Source of the DNA: a virus
Direction: 5' to 3' (one strand)
Virus record (IMG/VR): IMGVR_UViG_3300042981_000019
Span: 1 to 25,180 of that record
DNA: 25,180 nt
Below are positions 1 through 6,495 of this stretch, piece after piece. Numbering within the stretch: the first letter of the stretch is position 1; each line of letters opens with the position of its first letter. Under the pieces are notes generated by a model. That model worked only from the letters and a program-made list of their open reading frames with translations, was not told the DNA's origin and did not search any database. The position numbers and the translations under genes are program-made.

Positions 1-28
1 TTCCTGCCATCCGGCGCACACTGGGACC

Positions 29-232
29 ATGGACGCCCTGACGTTCGAGCTGAGCACGGGAGCGCGCATGGTGCGCGGCCTGTGGTGCCCGACCTGCCTG
101 CTGCCGACCGCCTTCGAGGCCGACGTCGTGGTGCTGTCGGACGACGGCGTGTCCACCCTCGGCACGTTCCGTGGGTGCGAGAACAGCGACGACCCGACGC
201 ACTACCCTGCCCCGGCGTCGCAGGGGGCGTAG
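29..232 (+). CDS. Small hypothetical protein (67 aa) with a CPTC motif
   Basis: Not recognised. The protein is short and acidic, with one CPTC pair near residues 20-23 and a further Cys near residue 50, so a small metal-binding fold is possible but unproven. It starts at the first ATG in the window. No clear Shine-Dalgarno sequence precedes it, and the upstream bases GCACACTGGGACC resemble those before the ATG at 4918. Its TAG stop lies inside the promoter-like GTAGTACGCT of the next gene. By position, just ahead of the DUF1360-like gene and the portal, it belongs to the small accessory genes often found between terminase and portal in actinophages. Whether it is real rests on ORF integrity, spacing and the Cys pair. 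Confidence 0.55.
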   Translation: MDALTFELSTGARMVRGLWCPTCLLPTAFEADVVVLSDDGVSTLGTFRGCENSDDPTHYPAPASQGA

Positions 233-238
233 TACGCT
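229..238 (+). promoter_or_regulatory. Putative leaderless promoter, GTAGTACGCT
   Basis: The -10-like TACGCT at 233-238 ends 8 nt before the ATG at 247, and no Shine-Dalgarno sequence is visible. This is the spacing expected when transcription begins at or next to the start codon. The same ten bases recur at 9808 and 20781. No conserved -35 is evident. Confidence 0.45.
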
Positions 239-246
239 TTGCGCCC

Positions 247-507
247 ATGACGAGTGGCCCCGTGGACGGCAGCGTGGCGCGCGAGTTCGCGCCGAGGGTT
301 CTGCTCCCTGAGGACGACCGTCACGTCTGCGACCTGCCCGACCCTTCGTCACTGCCCGAGCGTGCTCTGGCCCGCTGCCCGAGGTGCCACACGTGGTGGT
401 GGCGCGACGAGAACTACGTCGGGTTCGGCTTCTCACCGGTGTGGTCGCAGGTGTACTGGTTCCACTGGAGGCTGCGCGCCCGGATCAAGAGAGCAGGGAA
501 GCGATGA
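247..507 (+). CDS. Hypothetical protein (86 aa) with CPRC motif and aromatic C-terminus
   Basis: Not recognised. The protein has a Cys-Pro-Arg-Cys pair in its middle, a Trp-rich stretch directly after it (HTWWW), then a Tyr/Phe/Trp-rich segment and a strongly basic end. One plausible reading is a small zinc-knuckle protein with a basic tail, which could bind nucleic acid, but no family is identified. The ATG at 247 is preferred over an in-frame start further upstream because it sits just after the GTAGTACGCT motif and avoids overlap with the preceding gene. Its TGA overlaps the ATG of the next gene (ATGA), indicating translational coupling. Confidence 0.55.
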   Translation: MTSGPVDGSVAREFAPRVLLPEDDRHVCDLPDPSSLPERALARCPRCHTWWWRDENYVGFGFSPVWSQVYWFHWRLRARIKRAGKR

Positions 508-965
508 ACCGACCCAGTGAGCACCCGTTGGCCCGAGTGACGCTGTGCCTGGGTGCTGCCATGCGGGCGACCCGCTTCGTGGTTGCCGACGACGTGCCCG
601 GCCAGTGGTGGATCAAGGACCCCATCGACAAGCGCATCGACGCGTACTGGGTGCGGCGGCGCACGCAGATGGAGAAGACGATGCCGCCCGCCACCGTGCA
701 GGTCGGCTACGAGCCGGTGCGTCCGGTCAGTTGGGAGCCGACACCTCCGTGGTGGCAGAAGTACCGTGAGGGGCTGGACTGCCCGTTCTGCGTGGGGCAG
801 TGGATAGCAGCCGCCGTGGTCGTGGTCGAGGCTGCCACCGCCGTGCACGCCCGCCGCACCGGACGCCGCTGGGCGCGAGCCGCATGGACGGGTGTTGCGG
901 CCGCCCTTACCCTGAACGAGACGGCGGCGCACCTCGGCGCGGCTCTAGGAGACACGGCGGAGTGA
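504..965 (+). CDS. DUF1360-like small membrane protein (153 aa)
   Basis: The region around residues 90-108 reads GLDCPFCVGQW followed by a hydrophobic Ala/Val stretch. This C-x-x-C-x-G-x-W pattern just before a membrane segment is characteristic of the DUF1360 family. A second hydrophobic segment follows near the C-terminus after an Arg-rich loop, so two membrane passes are likely. The N-terminal ~85 residues are soluble and Trp-rich. DUF1360 genes are frequent in actinophage structural regions, but no function is established. The gene starts by ATGA overlap with the preceding gene, with AGGGA 6-10 nt upstream, and ends one base before the portal ATG, so it is probably co-translated with it. 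Confidence 0.7.
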   Translation: MNRPSEHPLARVTLCLGAAMRATRFVVADDVPGQWWIKDPIDKRIDAYWVRRRTQMEKTMPPATVQVGYEPVRPVSWEPTPPWWQKYREGLDCPFCVGQWIAAAVVVVEAATAVHARRTGRRWARAAWTGVAAALTLNETAAHLGAALGDTAE

Positions 966-966
966 C

Positions 967-3333
967 ATGAGCGAGCAGCCCAGCACGACACCCGAGCAGT
1001 CCACGGAGCCCGCCGGGGTGTCGACCGCAGGGCAGCTGAACGTCCCCACCTCCAAGCAGGTCAGCCCGTCCCGGCCACGTCCGCTGCAGTCGCTGACCGC
1101 CTCGGCGCAGCGCCTGACCTCCGAGCACATCACCGCCCGCAGCGGGTTCGGCAAGGCCGAGGCGTGGCAGGAGGACGCCTGGGAGATGTTCGACCTGGTG
1201 GGCGAGCAGCGCTTCCTGTCCACCACGCTGGGCAACCGGCTGTCGCAGGCCCGCCTGTACGTGGGCCGCGTGCCGACCAACCCGGTCGAGGAGCCCGACC
1301 CGATCGAGGACAACGAGGGCCTGCCGGCGCGCGTGTTCGCTTTCTTCGGCACCAGCCCCGCCCAGCGCTCCCAGATGATCTCCCGGCTGGCCATCAACCT
1401 GTTCGTGGCCGGTGACGGCTGGTTCGCCGGGATCCCCAAGCACATGATGCCCGGCGCACCCCGGCGCATCGACCGCCCGAACCTCGAGGACTTGACCCTC
1501 GACGAGCTCGAGTGGCGGATGCTCAGCGTCTCCGAGGTGTCCTTCAACCAGGGACAGGTCACCCTGCGCCTCGGTGAGGACACCGACGAGCGGGTGGTCG
1601 CCAGCCCTGACTCGCTGTTCCTCGTGCGCTGCTGGAGGCCACACCCGCGTCGCTACTGGCAGGCGGACTCCCCGACCCGCTCCTCGTTGCCGGTGCTGCG
1701 TGAGCTGGTCGGGCTCACCATGTCCATCTCCGCTCAGGTCGACTCCCGCCTGGCCGGGGCCGGTCTGCTGATCGTGCCGCAGTCCGCCAAGCGCGCCTTG
1801 CAGGTGGCGGCCGGGATCCCCGAGGACAGCGACGAGGACCCGTTCACCGAGGCGCTGATGGAGGCGATGCTCACCCCGATCAGCGACCGCTCGTCTGCGA
1901 GCGCCGTGGTGCCGCTGGTCGTGGTGGTGCCCGACGACGCCGCCGACAAGTTCGAGCACATCACCTTCGACAAGCCCTACGACGAGCAGGCTCAGTCGCT
2001 GCGCGAGGAGGCCATCCGCCGGCTCGCCCTCGGCCAGGACGCCCCGCCGGAGCTGCTGCTGGGCACCGCTGGCATGAACCACTGGGGTGCGTGGCTGGTC
2101 CGCGAGGACGTGGTGACCACCCACATCGAGCCGCCGTTGGCGCTGATCTGCGATGCGATCACCACGCAGTACCTGTGGCCGGTGCTCATCGAGGCCGGGA
2201 TGAGCGAGACCGAGGCCCACAACTACGTGGTCTGGTACGACGTCTCCCACATGGTGCAGCGCCCCAACCGGCTCACCGACGCAATCACCTTGCACGACAA
2301 GGGTGCGATCAGCGACGACTCCCTGCGCGAGGCCGGTGGGTTCACCGACGACGACGCCCCGCCGCGCATCTCCCGTTCGGTCGAGCTGGCCGTGCAGATG
2401 GCGGTGGCGAACCCGGCGCTGGTGGACAACCTCGACCAGATCATCGCTGCCTTCGACAAGGTGCTCAACACGCCTGCACCCGCAGCCTCCTCGGATGTGC
2501 CGGAGCCGGGGCAGGACATCACGTCCACCGATGCCGCCACGCAGGCCGGTGAGGCGCCGGTCGACGAGAGCGCCCGCACCAAGCGCGAGCCGGGTGACCT
2601 GCCCGCCACCGAGGGCAGGACCCGCGCCTCCGAGCCGATGCCGGCGACCATGGCGATCCGCGCCGGGCTGACCGCAGCCGCCGACCCGCACGCCAGTGAC
2701 GACACCTCCGTGTGCATCGTGGCCACGCCCGCCCACCCGGACAACCTGCCCGGCCCGGAGACCAAGCACGCCACCCTCGTCTACCTCGGCAAGATGCTCG
2801 AGCCCGGCTACGACGAGGAGGAGATGGCCACCACCCGAGCGGCCATCGAGCAGGCGGTGATCTCCGTGGTCGACCACTCCGGCGTGGTGGAGGCGGACGT
2901 GGCCGGTGTCGCCCAGTTCCCGCCACACGGCGAGGACACCGACCCGCCCGCCACGGTGGTGCTGCTGCACAGCCCTGAGCTGGCGGCGATCCGTGAGGCG
3001 CTGCTGGCAGATCCCACCATCGCCAAGATCGTGGCCGAGGGCGACTTCACCAAGTACCCGAACTACCGTCCGCACGTCACGCTCGGCTACGGCGACGAGG
3101 TGAGCGAGGCGGACCGCGAGGTGGCCGACCAGCTGCGCAACCTGCAGTTCACCGGCATCGAGCTGTGGTGGGGCGACGAGCGCGAGCACTTCAGCCTTGG
3201 TGACGACCTCGGGCCGGACGAGACCAACACACTGACCGAGGGTAGCCCGGAGACCACGCTGGGCAAGGTCGCGCAGGCTGCCGACGACGCGGGCACCATC
3301 ACCAAGATCGTGGCGGACGGAGAGACGAAGTGA
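967..3333 (+). CDS. Portal protein with C-terminal 2H phosphoesterase-like domain (788 aa)
   Basis: The first ~500 residues look like an actinophage portal: a Pro/Thr-rich start, then segments such as TLGNRLSQARLYVGR and WRMLSVSEV and a Gln/Arg-rich helical stem. The portal forms the dodecameric DNA gate at one capsid vertex. After a Pro/Ala/Asp-rich linker (about residues 500-575) comes a second domain at about 579-730 carrying two H-x-T motifs, HATLVYLG (H601, T603) and HVTLGYG (H703, T705), about 100 residues apart. A strand opens the domain and a helix follows the first motif. This is the signature of the 2H phosphoesterase (LigT/2'-5' RNA ligase) superfamily. Both motifs look intact, so activity is plausible. 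At 788 aa it is much longer than the usual 450-550 aa portal. The ATG at 967 has GGAG upstream. The reading frame is continuous, so this is a genuine fusion in the sequence. Confidence 0.8.
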   Translation: MSEQPSTTPEQSTEPAGVSTAGQLNVPTSKQVSPSRPRPLQSLTASAQRLTSEHITARSGFGKAEAWQEDAWEMFDLVGEQRFLSTTLGNRLSQARLYVGRVPTNPVEEPDPIEDNEGLPARVFAFFGTSPAQRSQMISRLAINLFVAGDGWFAGIPKHMMPGAPRRIDRPNLEDLTLDELEWRMLSVSEVSFNQGQVTLRLGEDTDERVVASPDSLFLVRCWRPHPRRYWQADSPTRSSLPVLRELVGLTMSISAQVDSRLAGAGLLIVPQSAKRALQVAAGIPEDSDEDPFTEALMEAMLTPISDRSSASAVVPLVVVVPDDAADKFEHITFDKPYDEQAQSLREEAIRRLALGQDAPPELLLGTAGMNHWGAWLVREDVVTTHIEPPLALICDAITTQYLWPVLIEAGMSETEAHNYVVWYDVSHMVQRPNRLTDAITLHDKGAISDDSLREAGGFTDDDAPPRISRSVELAVQMAVANPALVDNLDQIIAAFDKVLNTPAPAASSDVPEPGQDITSTDAATQAGEAPVDESARTKREPGDLPATEGRTRASEPMPATMAIRAGLTAAADPHASDDTSVCIVATPAHPDNLPGPETKHATLVYLGKMLEPGYDEEEMATTRAAIEQAVISVVDHSGVVEADVAGVAQFPPHGEDTDPPATVVLLHSPELAAIREALLADPTIAKIVAEGDFTKYPNYRPHVTLGYGDEVSEADREVADQLRNLQFTGIELWWGDEREHFSLGDDLGPDETNTLTEGSPETTLGKVAQAADDAGTITKIVADGETK

Positions 3334-4025
3334 GCGACCTGAGCGTGCAGGTGATGGAGCGGACCGACCCCAGGCTGGGCCGTCAGGTCGTCCACGACGA
3401 GCGCAGCCGTGGCTTCGTGCTCACTGGGACGCAGGCGCCGGCCATCGACAAGAGCACCTGGCACACCAAGTCCGTGCGCGTCTACGACCCGCTGCCCAAT
3501 CCCAACCAGGTCATCGGCAACTGCACGATGTGCGCGAAGGCGATGCAGCTCAACACAATCGGCAACCGGGTCAAGGGTCGCGTGCTCGACATGGGCTGGG
3601 CGACCAAGGGCTACAGCCTCGAGACGAGCATCGACCCGTTCCCCGGCACCTACCCGCCCGACGACACCGGCTCCTCCGGTCTGGCCTCGGCCAAGGCCGC
3701 CGTCCAGCTCGGTGTAGGTGGCAGCTACTGGTGGATCTTCACCGGGGCCGATGGTGTCGTGCAGGCGATCATGGGCGGCTACGCGATCAGCGTCGGCACC
3801 CGCTGGGACAACAACATGTTCGAGCAGGACTCCCGTGGCCGCATCCGTCCCGGTGGCGGCGTGGCCGGTGGCCACCAGTACGTCTATCGAGGCTACGACG
3901 AGCGCCACGACGAGCTGATCGGGCGCTGCTGGTGGGGCTCTTTCCGCGACTTCCGGATCGCGCGCACCGACGCCGACGAGCTGCTGGGCGACTCCGGTGA
4001 CGCCCACTGGCAGGCGAGCGCGTGA
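3330..4025 (+). CDS. Papain-like cysteine peptidase fold protein (231 aa)
   Basis: The pattern fits the C1 papain fold. Near residues 59-70, NQVIGNCTMCAKA mirrors papain's oxyanion Gln and CxxC nucleophile segment, with C68 at the catalytic position. H182 is followed six residues later by Gly-Tyr, as in papain's HAVxxxGY. A Trp-Gly at 202-203 corresponds to the conserved NSWG, but the Asn position is a Cys (C200). The core therefore has Cys and His but not the canonical Asn. Activity is possible yet uncertain; the protein could be a structural derivative. It starts at GTG 3330, overlapping the portal stop (GTGA), and ends in the same kind of overlap with the next gene, so it is coupled to the portal. 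No signal peptide or membrane segment is seen, so a role in the capsid or inside the cell is more likely than secretion. Confidence 0.55.
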   Translation: MSDLSVQVMERTDPRLGRQVVHDERSRGFVLTGTQAPAIDKSTWHTKSVRVYDPLPNPNQVIGNCTMCAKAMQLNTIGNRVKGRVLDMGWATKGYSLETSIDPFPGTYPPDDTGSSGLASAKAAVQLGVGGSYWWIFTGADGVVQAIMGGYAISVGTRWDNNMFEQDSRGRIRPGGGVAGGHQYVYRGYDERHDELIGRCWWGSFRDFRIARTDADELLGDSGDAHWQASA

Positions 4026-4537
4026 GCGAGCCGATCCCCTGCCCGGTCTGCGGCTCCTACTCGGGAGCCTCGCTGGCCACGCCGAGCCCGCTGCTGGCGG
4101 TCTGCGACGTGCTGGTGATCCGGGCCCTCGAGGTGGCGGGCAAGCGGATCGTGCGGGCCGAGCGCAGCCGGTTCCGCGCGCTTGGCACCCGCCCGATGCA
4201 CGTCGCCCACACCATCTGGCGGCCCACGCCTGAGCAGGTCGCCAAGGCGCTGCAGAACGCGTGGGCCGTGGTGCCGGTGCTGCTCGAGTCCTACGGCTGC
4301 TGCAACCTGACCGCTCGGCAGGTTACCGAGTGCCTGGACCGGTATGCCGCCGACCTGCTGATCACCGGCACAGCGCACAGCGTCGACGAGCTGCGCTACC
4401 GCTTCTCCGCCGTGCTCGGCATCGACCTGCCCACCCCGCACCGCCACGACGCGCCCTACCCGCGCCCCGAGCACTCACCGGCACTGACCGGACCTGCCCG
4501 GGCGTTCCCAAACCACAACGGCGGCCTGCGGCCATGA
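4022..4537 (+). CDS. Hypothetical head-region protein (171 aa) with N-terminal CPVC
   Basis: Not recognised. The protein opens with a Cys-Pro-Val-Cys knuckle at residues 7-10. A helical body follows, including YGCCNLTARQVTECLDRYAA around residues 90-115 and a Tyr/Arg-rich helix after it, and the tail is rich in Pro and His. It is predicted soluble, with no membrane segment. The GTG at 4022 overlaps the stop of the papain-like gene, and its own TGA overlaps the next ATG, so it sits in the middle of a translationally coupled string from portal to 4913. That position between portal and MuF-like protein suggests a minor head or virion-assembly role, but this is inference only. Confidence 0.6.
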   Translation: MSEPIPCPVCGSYSGASLATPSPLLAVCDVLVIRALEVAGKRIVRAERSRFRALGTRPMHVAHTIWRPTPEQVAKALQNAWAVVPVLLESYGCCNLTARQVTECLDRYAADLLITGTAHSVDELRYRFSAVLGIDLPTPHRHDAPYPRPEHSPALTGPARAFPNHNGGLRP

Positions 4538-4740
4538 GCCTGTTCGGTGCCGGCTACCCGGCCCACGAGCGGGCGCTGCTGGACGTGAGCACCTTCGGCG
4601 GGCGGATCAGCGGGACCTGGGACGAGATCACCCTGCCACGCGAACCCGACACCGACTACGAGTGGGCATGGGTCAACGAGCAGGTGGTGCCCCGCCTGAA
4701 GCCGGGCGGGTCGTGGCGGGTGAGAGGACACTTCCGATGA
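4534..4740 (+). CDS. Small hypothetical protein (68 aa)
   Basis: Not recognised. The protein is short and rich in Trp, Gly and acidic residues, ending in Arg/His. No motif is identified. Support is positional: its ATG overlaps the previous stop (ATGA) and its TGA overlaps the next ATG in the same way, with no gap on either side. This regular ATGA coupling through four consecutive genes is hard to explain by chance. It may be a small virion or assembly accessory protein. Confidence 0.55.
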   Translation: MSLFGAGYPAHERALLDVSTFGGRISGTWDEITLPREPDTDYEWAWVNEQVVPRLKPGGSWRVRGHFR

Positions 4741-4913
4741 GCCAGGTCGTGACCTGCAGCCGGGGCCGAGCCTGCCACGGCGACCACCACGGCTGGGACT
4801 GCCCGCTGTCCGACCCGCAGGGCGACGTGCTGCGCACGCTGATGGACCCGATGGCCAACCCGATCCTCGAGGCAGCTCGCAGGGAGCTCCTGTCCACCTT
4901 TGGAGCACACTGA
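4737..4913 (+). CDS. Small Cys/His-rich hypothetical protein (58 aa)
   Basis: The N-terminal part contains CSRGRACHGDHHGWDC, that is three Cys and three His within 16 residues, which could bind one zinc ion. The second half is a short amphipathic helix. No family is recognised. The ATG overlaps the preceding stop (ATGA), GAGAGGA lies a few bases upstream, and the stop lies 4 nt before the MuF-like gene. Confidence 0.5.
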   Translation: MSQVVTCSRGRACHGDHHGWDCPLSDPQGDVLRTLMDPMANPILEAARRELLSTFGAH

Positions 4914-4917
4914 TCCC

Positions 4918-5478
4918 ATGGCCCTGAGCACACCGGACAACCCGCGCTACCTGACCGACGCCGCGCGCTCCATCAGCGAGCGGCACCGCTGGGAGAACGA
5001 GTTCCGCTCGGTGCTGACCGCAGCCCTGGCAACCGAGCCAGCGGCACTGACCGCCGCGAGCCTGCCAGCGCGCCTCGTGGCGAAGGCGACCTCGATGCTC
5101 TCGGCCATCGGTGACCTGCCCGGCTGGGCGAGTGAGTTCATCCGGCGTCGCCAGTTCTCCGACGAGTGGGTCACGGTCCTGAGCCCGCAGGCCACGGCAG
5201 CCGAGGTTGCCGACGCCCTCGCACCCACCCTCGCCACCGCCGCCTACGCCCAGCACGTGCTGACCCTGCTGGCCGCGCGCGGGATCGCCAACAAGCAGTG
5301 GGTCACCCGGCGCGACGACAAGGTGCGCCACTCCCACCACCTCGCGGACCGTCAGACCGTCCCGCTGAGCAGGCCGTTCGTGGTCGGCGGTGCCCTGATG
5401 CAGCACCCGGCAGACTCGCGCACAGCGCCCATCGCCCAGTGGATCAACGACCGTTGCGTCATCATCGGCCGCCCGTAG
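4918..5478 (+). CDS. MuF-like minor head protein, short form (186 aa)
   Basis: The C-terminal third reads KQWVTRRDDKVRHSHHLADRQ, then a Pro/Phe segment, GGALMQHPAD, and finally an INDRC motif. This is the usual ending of phage Mu gpF-type minor head proteins (D-x-x-V-R-x-x-H ... P-x-D ... N-x-R-C), here with D133, R137, H138 and H140. The upstream portion is helical. MuF proteins sit at the portal vertex or inside the capsid and often carry toxin or enzyme extensions; this one is a minimal version without any. The ATG at 4918 is chosen; an in-frame TTG at 4900 would add six residues. GGAG at 4902-4905 is a distant ribosome binding site. The order portal then MuF is typical of siphovirus head modules. 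Confidence 0.7.
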   Translation: MALSTPDNPRYLTDAARSISERHRWENEFRSVLTAALATEPAALTAASLPARLVAKATSMLSAIGDLPGWASEFIRRRQFSDEWVTVLSPQATAAEVADALAPTLATAAYAQHVLTLLAARGIANKQWVTRRDDKVRHSHHLADRQTVPLSRPFVVGGALMQHPADSRTAPIAQWINDRCVIIGRP

Positions 5479-5609
5479 CGCCGCAGGACGCGCCGTGGTT
5501 CTGCGCGGAGTGCGGGGCCCAGTACGTCGTGCCGATCCTCGCCCGGGACTGCGAGGTGCGGTGCCGTGCCCGCACCGCCCAGAACCGCCCAGAACGGGGC
5601 AGGGGCTGA
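5454..5609 (+). CDS. Possible mini zinc-ribbon protein (about 51 aa)
   Basis: This short reading frame overlaps the end of the MuF-like gene and continues past it, encoding FCAECGAQYVV and later CEVRC, two Cys pairs about 16 residues apart as in a zinc ribbon, and a basic C-terminus. Start choice is weak: TTG at 5454 or GTG at 5439, neither with a good ribosome binding site. It fills most of the space before the next gene at 5671. No other reading frame there looks coding. Treat as a candidate small gene. Confidence 0.35.
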   Translation: MRHHRPPVAPQDAPWFCAECGAQYVVPILARDCEVRCRARTAQNRPERGRG

Positions 5610-5670
5610 CGTGACGCCCCGGCAGGGTCGATACTGACGACACGACCCACTGCTGAACGAGGAGCACACC

Positions 5671-6018
5671 ATGTCCATGAGCGCCGCCTACCTGGCCGCC
5701 ATCGCTGACGCAGGGGCTGCCCTCGTCACCCACTTCGGGCTGGTCGACGACACCGGCACCGAGCTGACCGGCGGGTCCTACGCCCGAGTCGCCAACGTGC
5801 CAGCCGCCTCCGGCACCTCGGACACCTGGCGGCCCAGCGCCGACCTCGACTTCAACGTCCCGGCTGGGGTGACTGTGGGCGGGTGGCGGGCGTACAGCGC
5901 AGCCAGCGCGGGCACCGACTACGGCGGGGACGACCTGACGCCGGAGGTCTACGCCGGGGCGGGTACCTACACGCTGGTCGCCGCGCAGACCGGCGTTACC
6001 CACGCTGCCGGCGCCTGA
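5671..6018 (+). CDS. Small tail/fibre-type structural protein (115 aa)
   Basis: The protein opens MSAAYLAAIADAG and then reads like a compact beta-rich domain (HFGLVDDTGTELTGGSYARV ... WRAYSAASAGTDYGGDDLTPE ... GTYTLVAAQTG). Similar short proteins occur beside fibre genes in many phages and are thought to be fibre, decoration or baseplate-type components; the exact role here is not established. Start ATG 5671 has AGGAG at 5660-5664. An ATG six bases later is an alternative. It is the first gene of the fibre cassette, after a 61-nt spacer containing a short inverted repeat (GGGTCG at 5625-5630 and CGACCC at 5643-5648). Confidence 0.55.
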   Translation: MSMSAAYLAAIADAGAALVTHFGLVDDTGTELTGGSYARVANVPAASGTSDTWRPSADLDFNVPAGVTVGGWRAYSAASAGTDYGGDDLTPEVYAGAGTYTLVAAQTGVTHAAGA

Positions 6019-6034
6019 GAGCCGAGGATCCGTC

Positions 6035-6490
6035 ATGGCGCTGGTATCGACCAAGTACGAGGCAGCGAACCTGTCGCTGGGGCAGGGCCTCTTCGCGTTC
6101 CTGTCCGACACGATCAAGTGCATGCTGCTCGACACCTACACCCCGGACACCTCGCCCACCGGCCACCAGTTCCTCGACGACGTGCTCGCCGCAGGAACCG
6201 AAGCTGCCGGGACCGGCTACGTCGCCGGTGGCGTGACCGTAGGGTCCAAGACGTGGGCCTACGTGGGTGCCAACTCTCGCTGGGAGCTGCACGGCGACAT
6301 CCCAGCGTGGGACACCACGGGCGGGTCGCTGGACGGAGCCTACGCGGTGTTCTACAAGGCCACCGGCACCAACTCCACTTCTCCACTACTCGGGGTGTGG
6401 AACCTCGACGGTGCAGGTGGCGTGCAGACCTCCTCCAACGGTTCGTTCGACCTCAACGAGAACCCTGACGGCATCTTCTACCTGGACTGA
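6035..6490 (+). CDS. Phage tail/fibre-associated protein (151 aa)
   Basis: The sequence follows a pattern common in tailed phages: an N-terminal helix, DTIKCMLLDTYTPD, then HQFLDDVLA, GTGYVAGGVTVGSKTW, a Trp-Asp segment, AYAVFYKATG, SPLLGVWNL, and a final SSNGSFDLN ... GIFYLD. This beta-rich family is encoded among tail or fibre genes and is usually annotated as a hypothetical structural or fibre protein. GAGGA at 6024-6028 precedes the ATG. It lies between another small structural protein and the FN3-GH16 protein, supporting a place in the same surface assembly. Confidence 0.65.
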   Translation: MALVSTKYEAANLSLGQGLFAFLSDTIKCMLLDTYTPDTSPTGHQFLDDVLAAGTEAAGTGYVAGGVTVGSKTWAYVGANSRWELHGDIPAWDTTGGSLDGAYAVFYKATGTNSTSPLLGVWNLDGAGGVQTSSNGSFDLNENPDGIFYLD

Positions 6491-6495
6491 TCGAG

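Noticed and set aside
907-3189. 760-codon open frame on the minus strand
   Set aside because: It lies exactly opposite the portal gene. Long antisense frames are expected in high-GC coding DNA, and its Gly/His/Arg/Val-rich low-complexity translation has no recognisable domain.
5625-5648. 6-bp inverted repeat GGGTCG/CGACCC as a repressor operator
   Set aside because: Only six bases per arm in GC-rich DNA with a 12-nt gap, no second copy and no recognised promoter; it may be chance.
4456-6135. 559-codon minus-strand open frame
   Set aside because: It spans several coupled plus-strand genes with ATGA overlaps and a MuF motif; the antisense product is low complexity.
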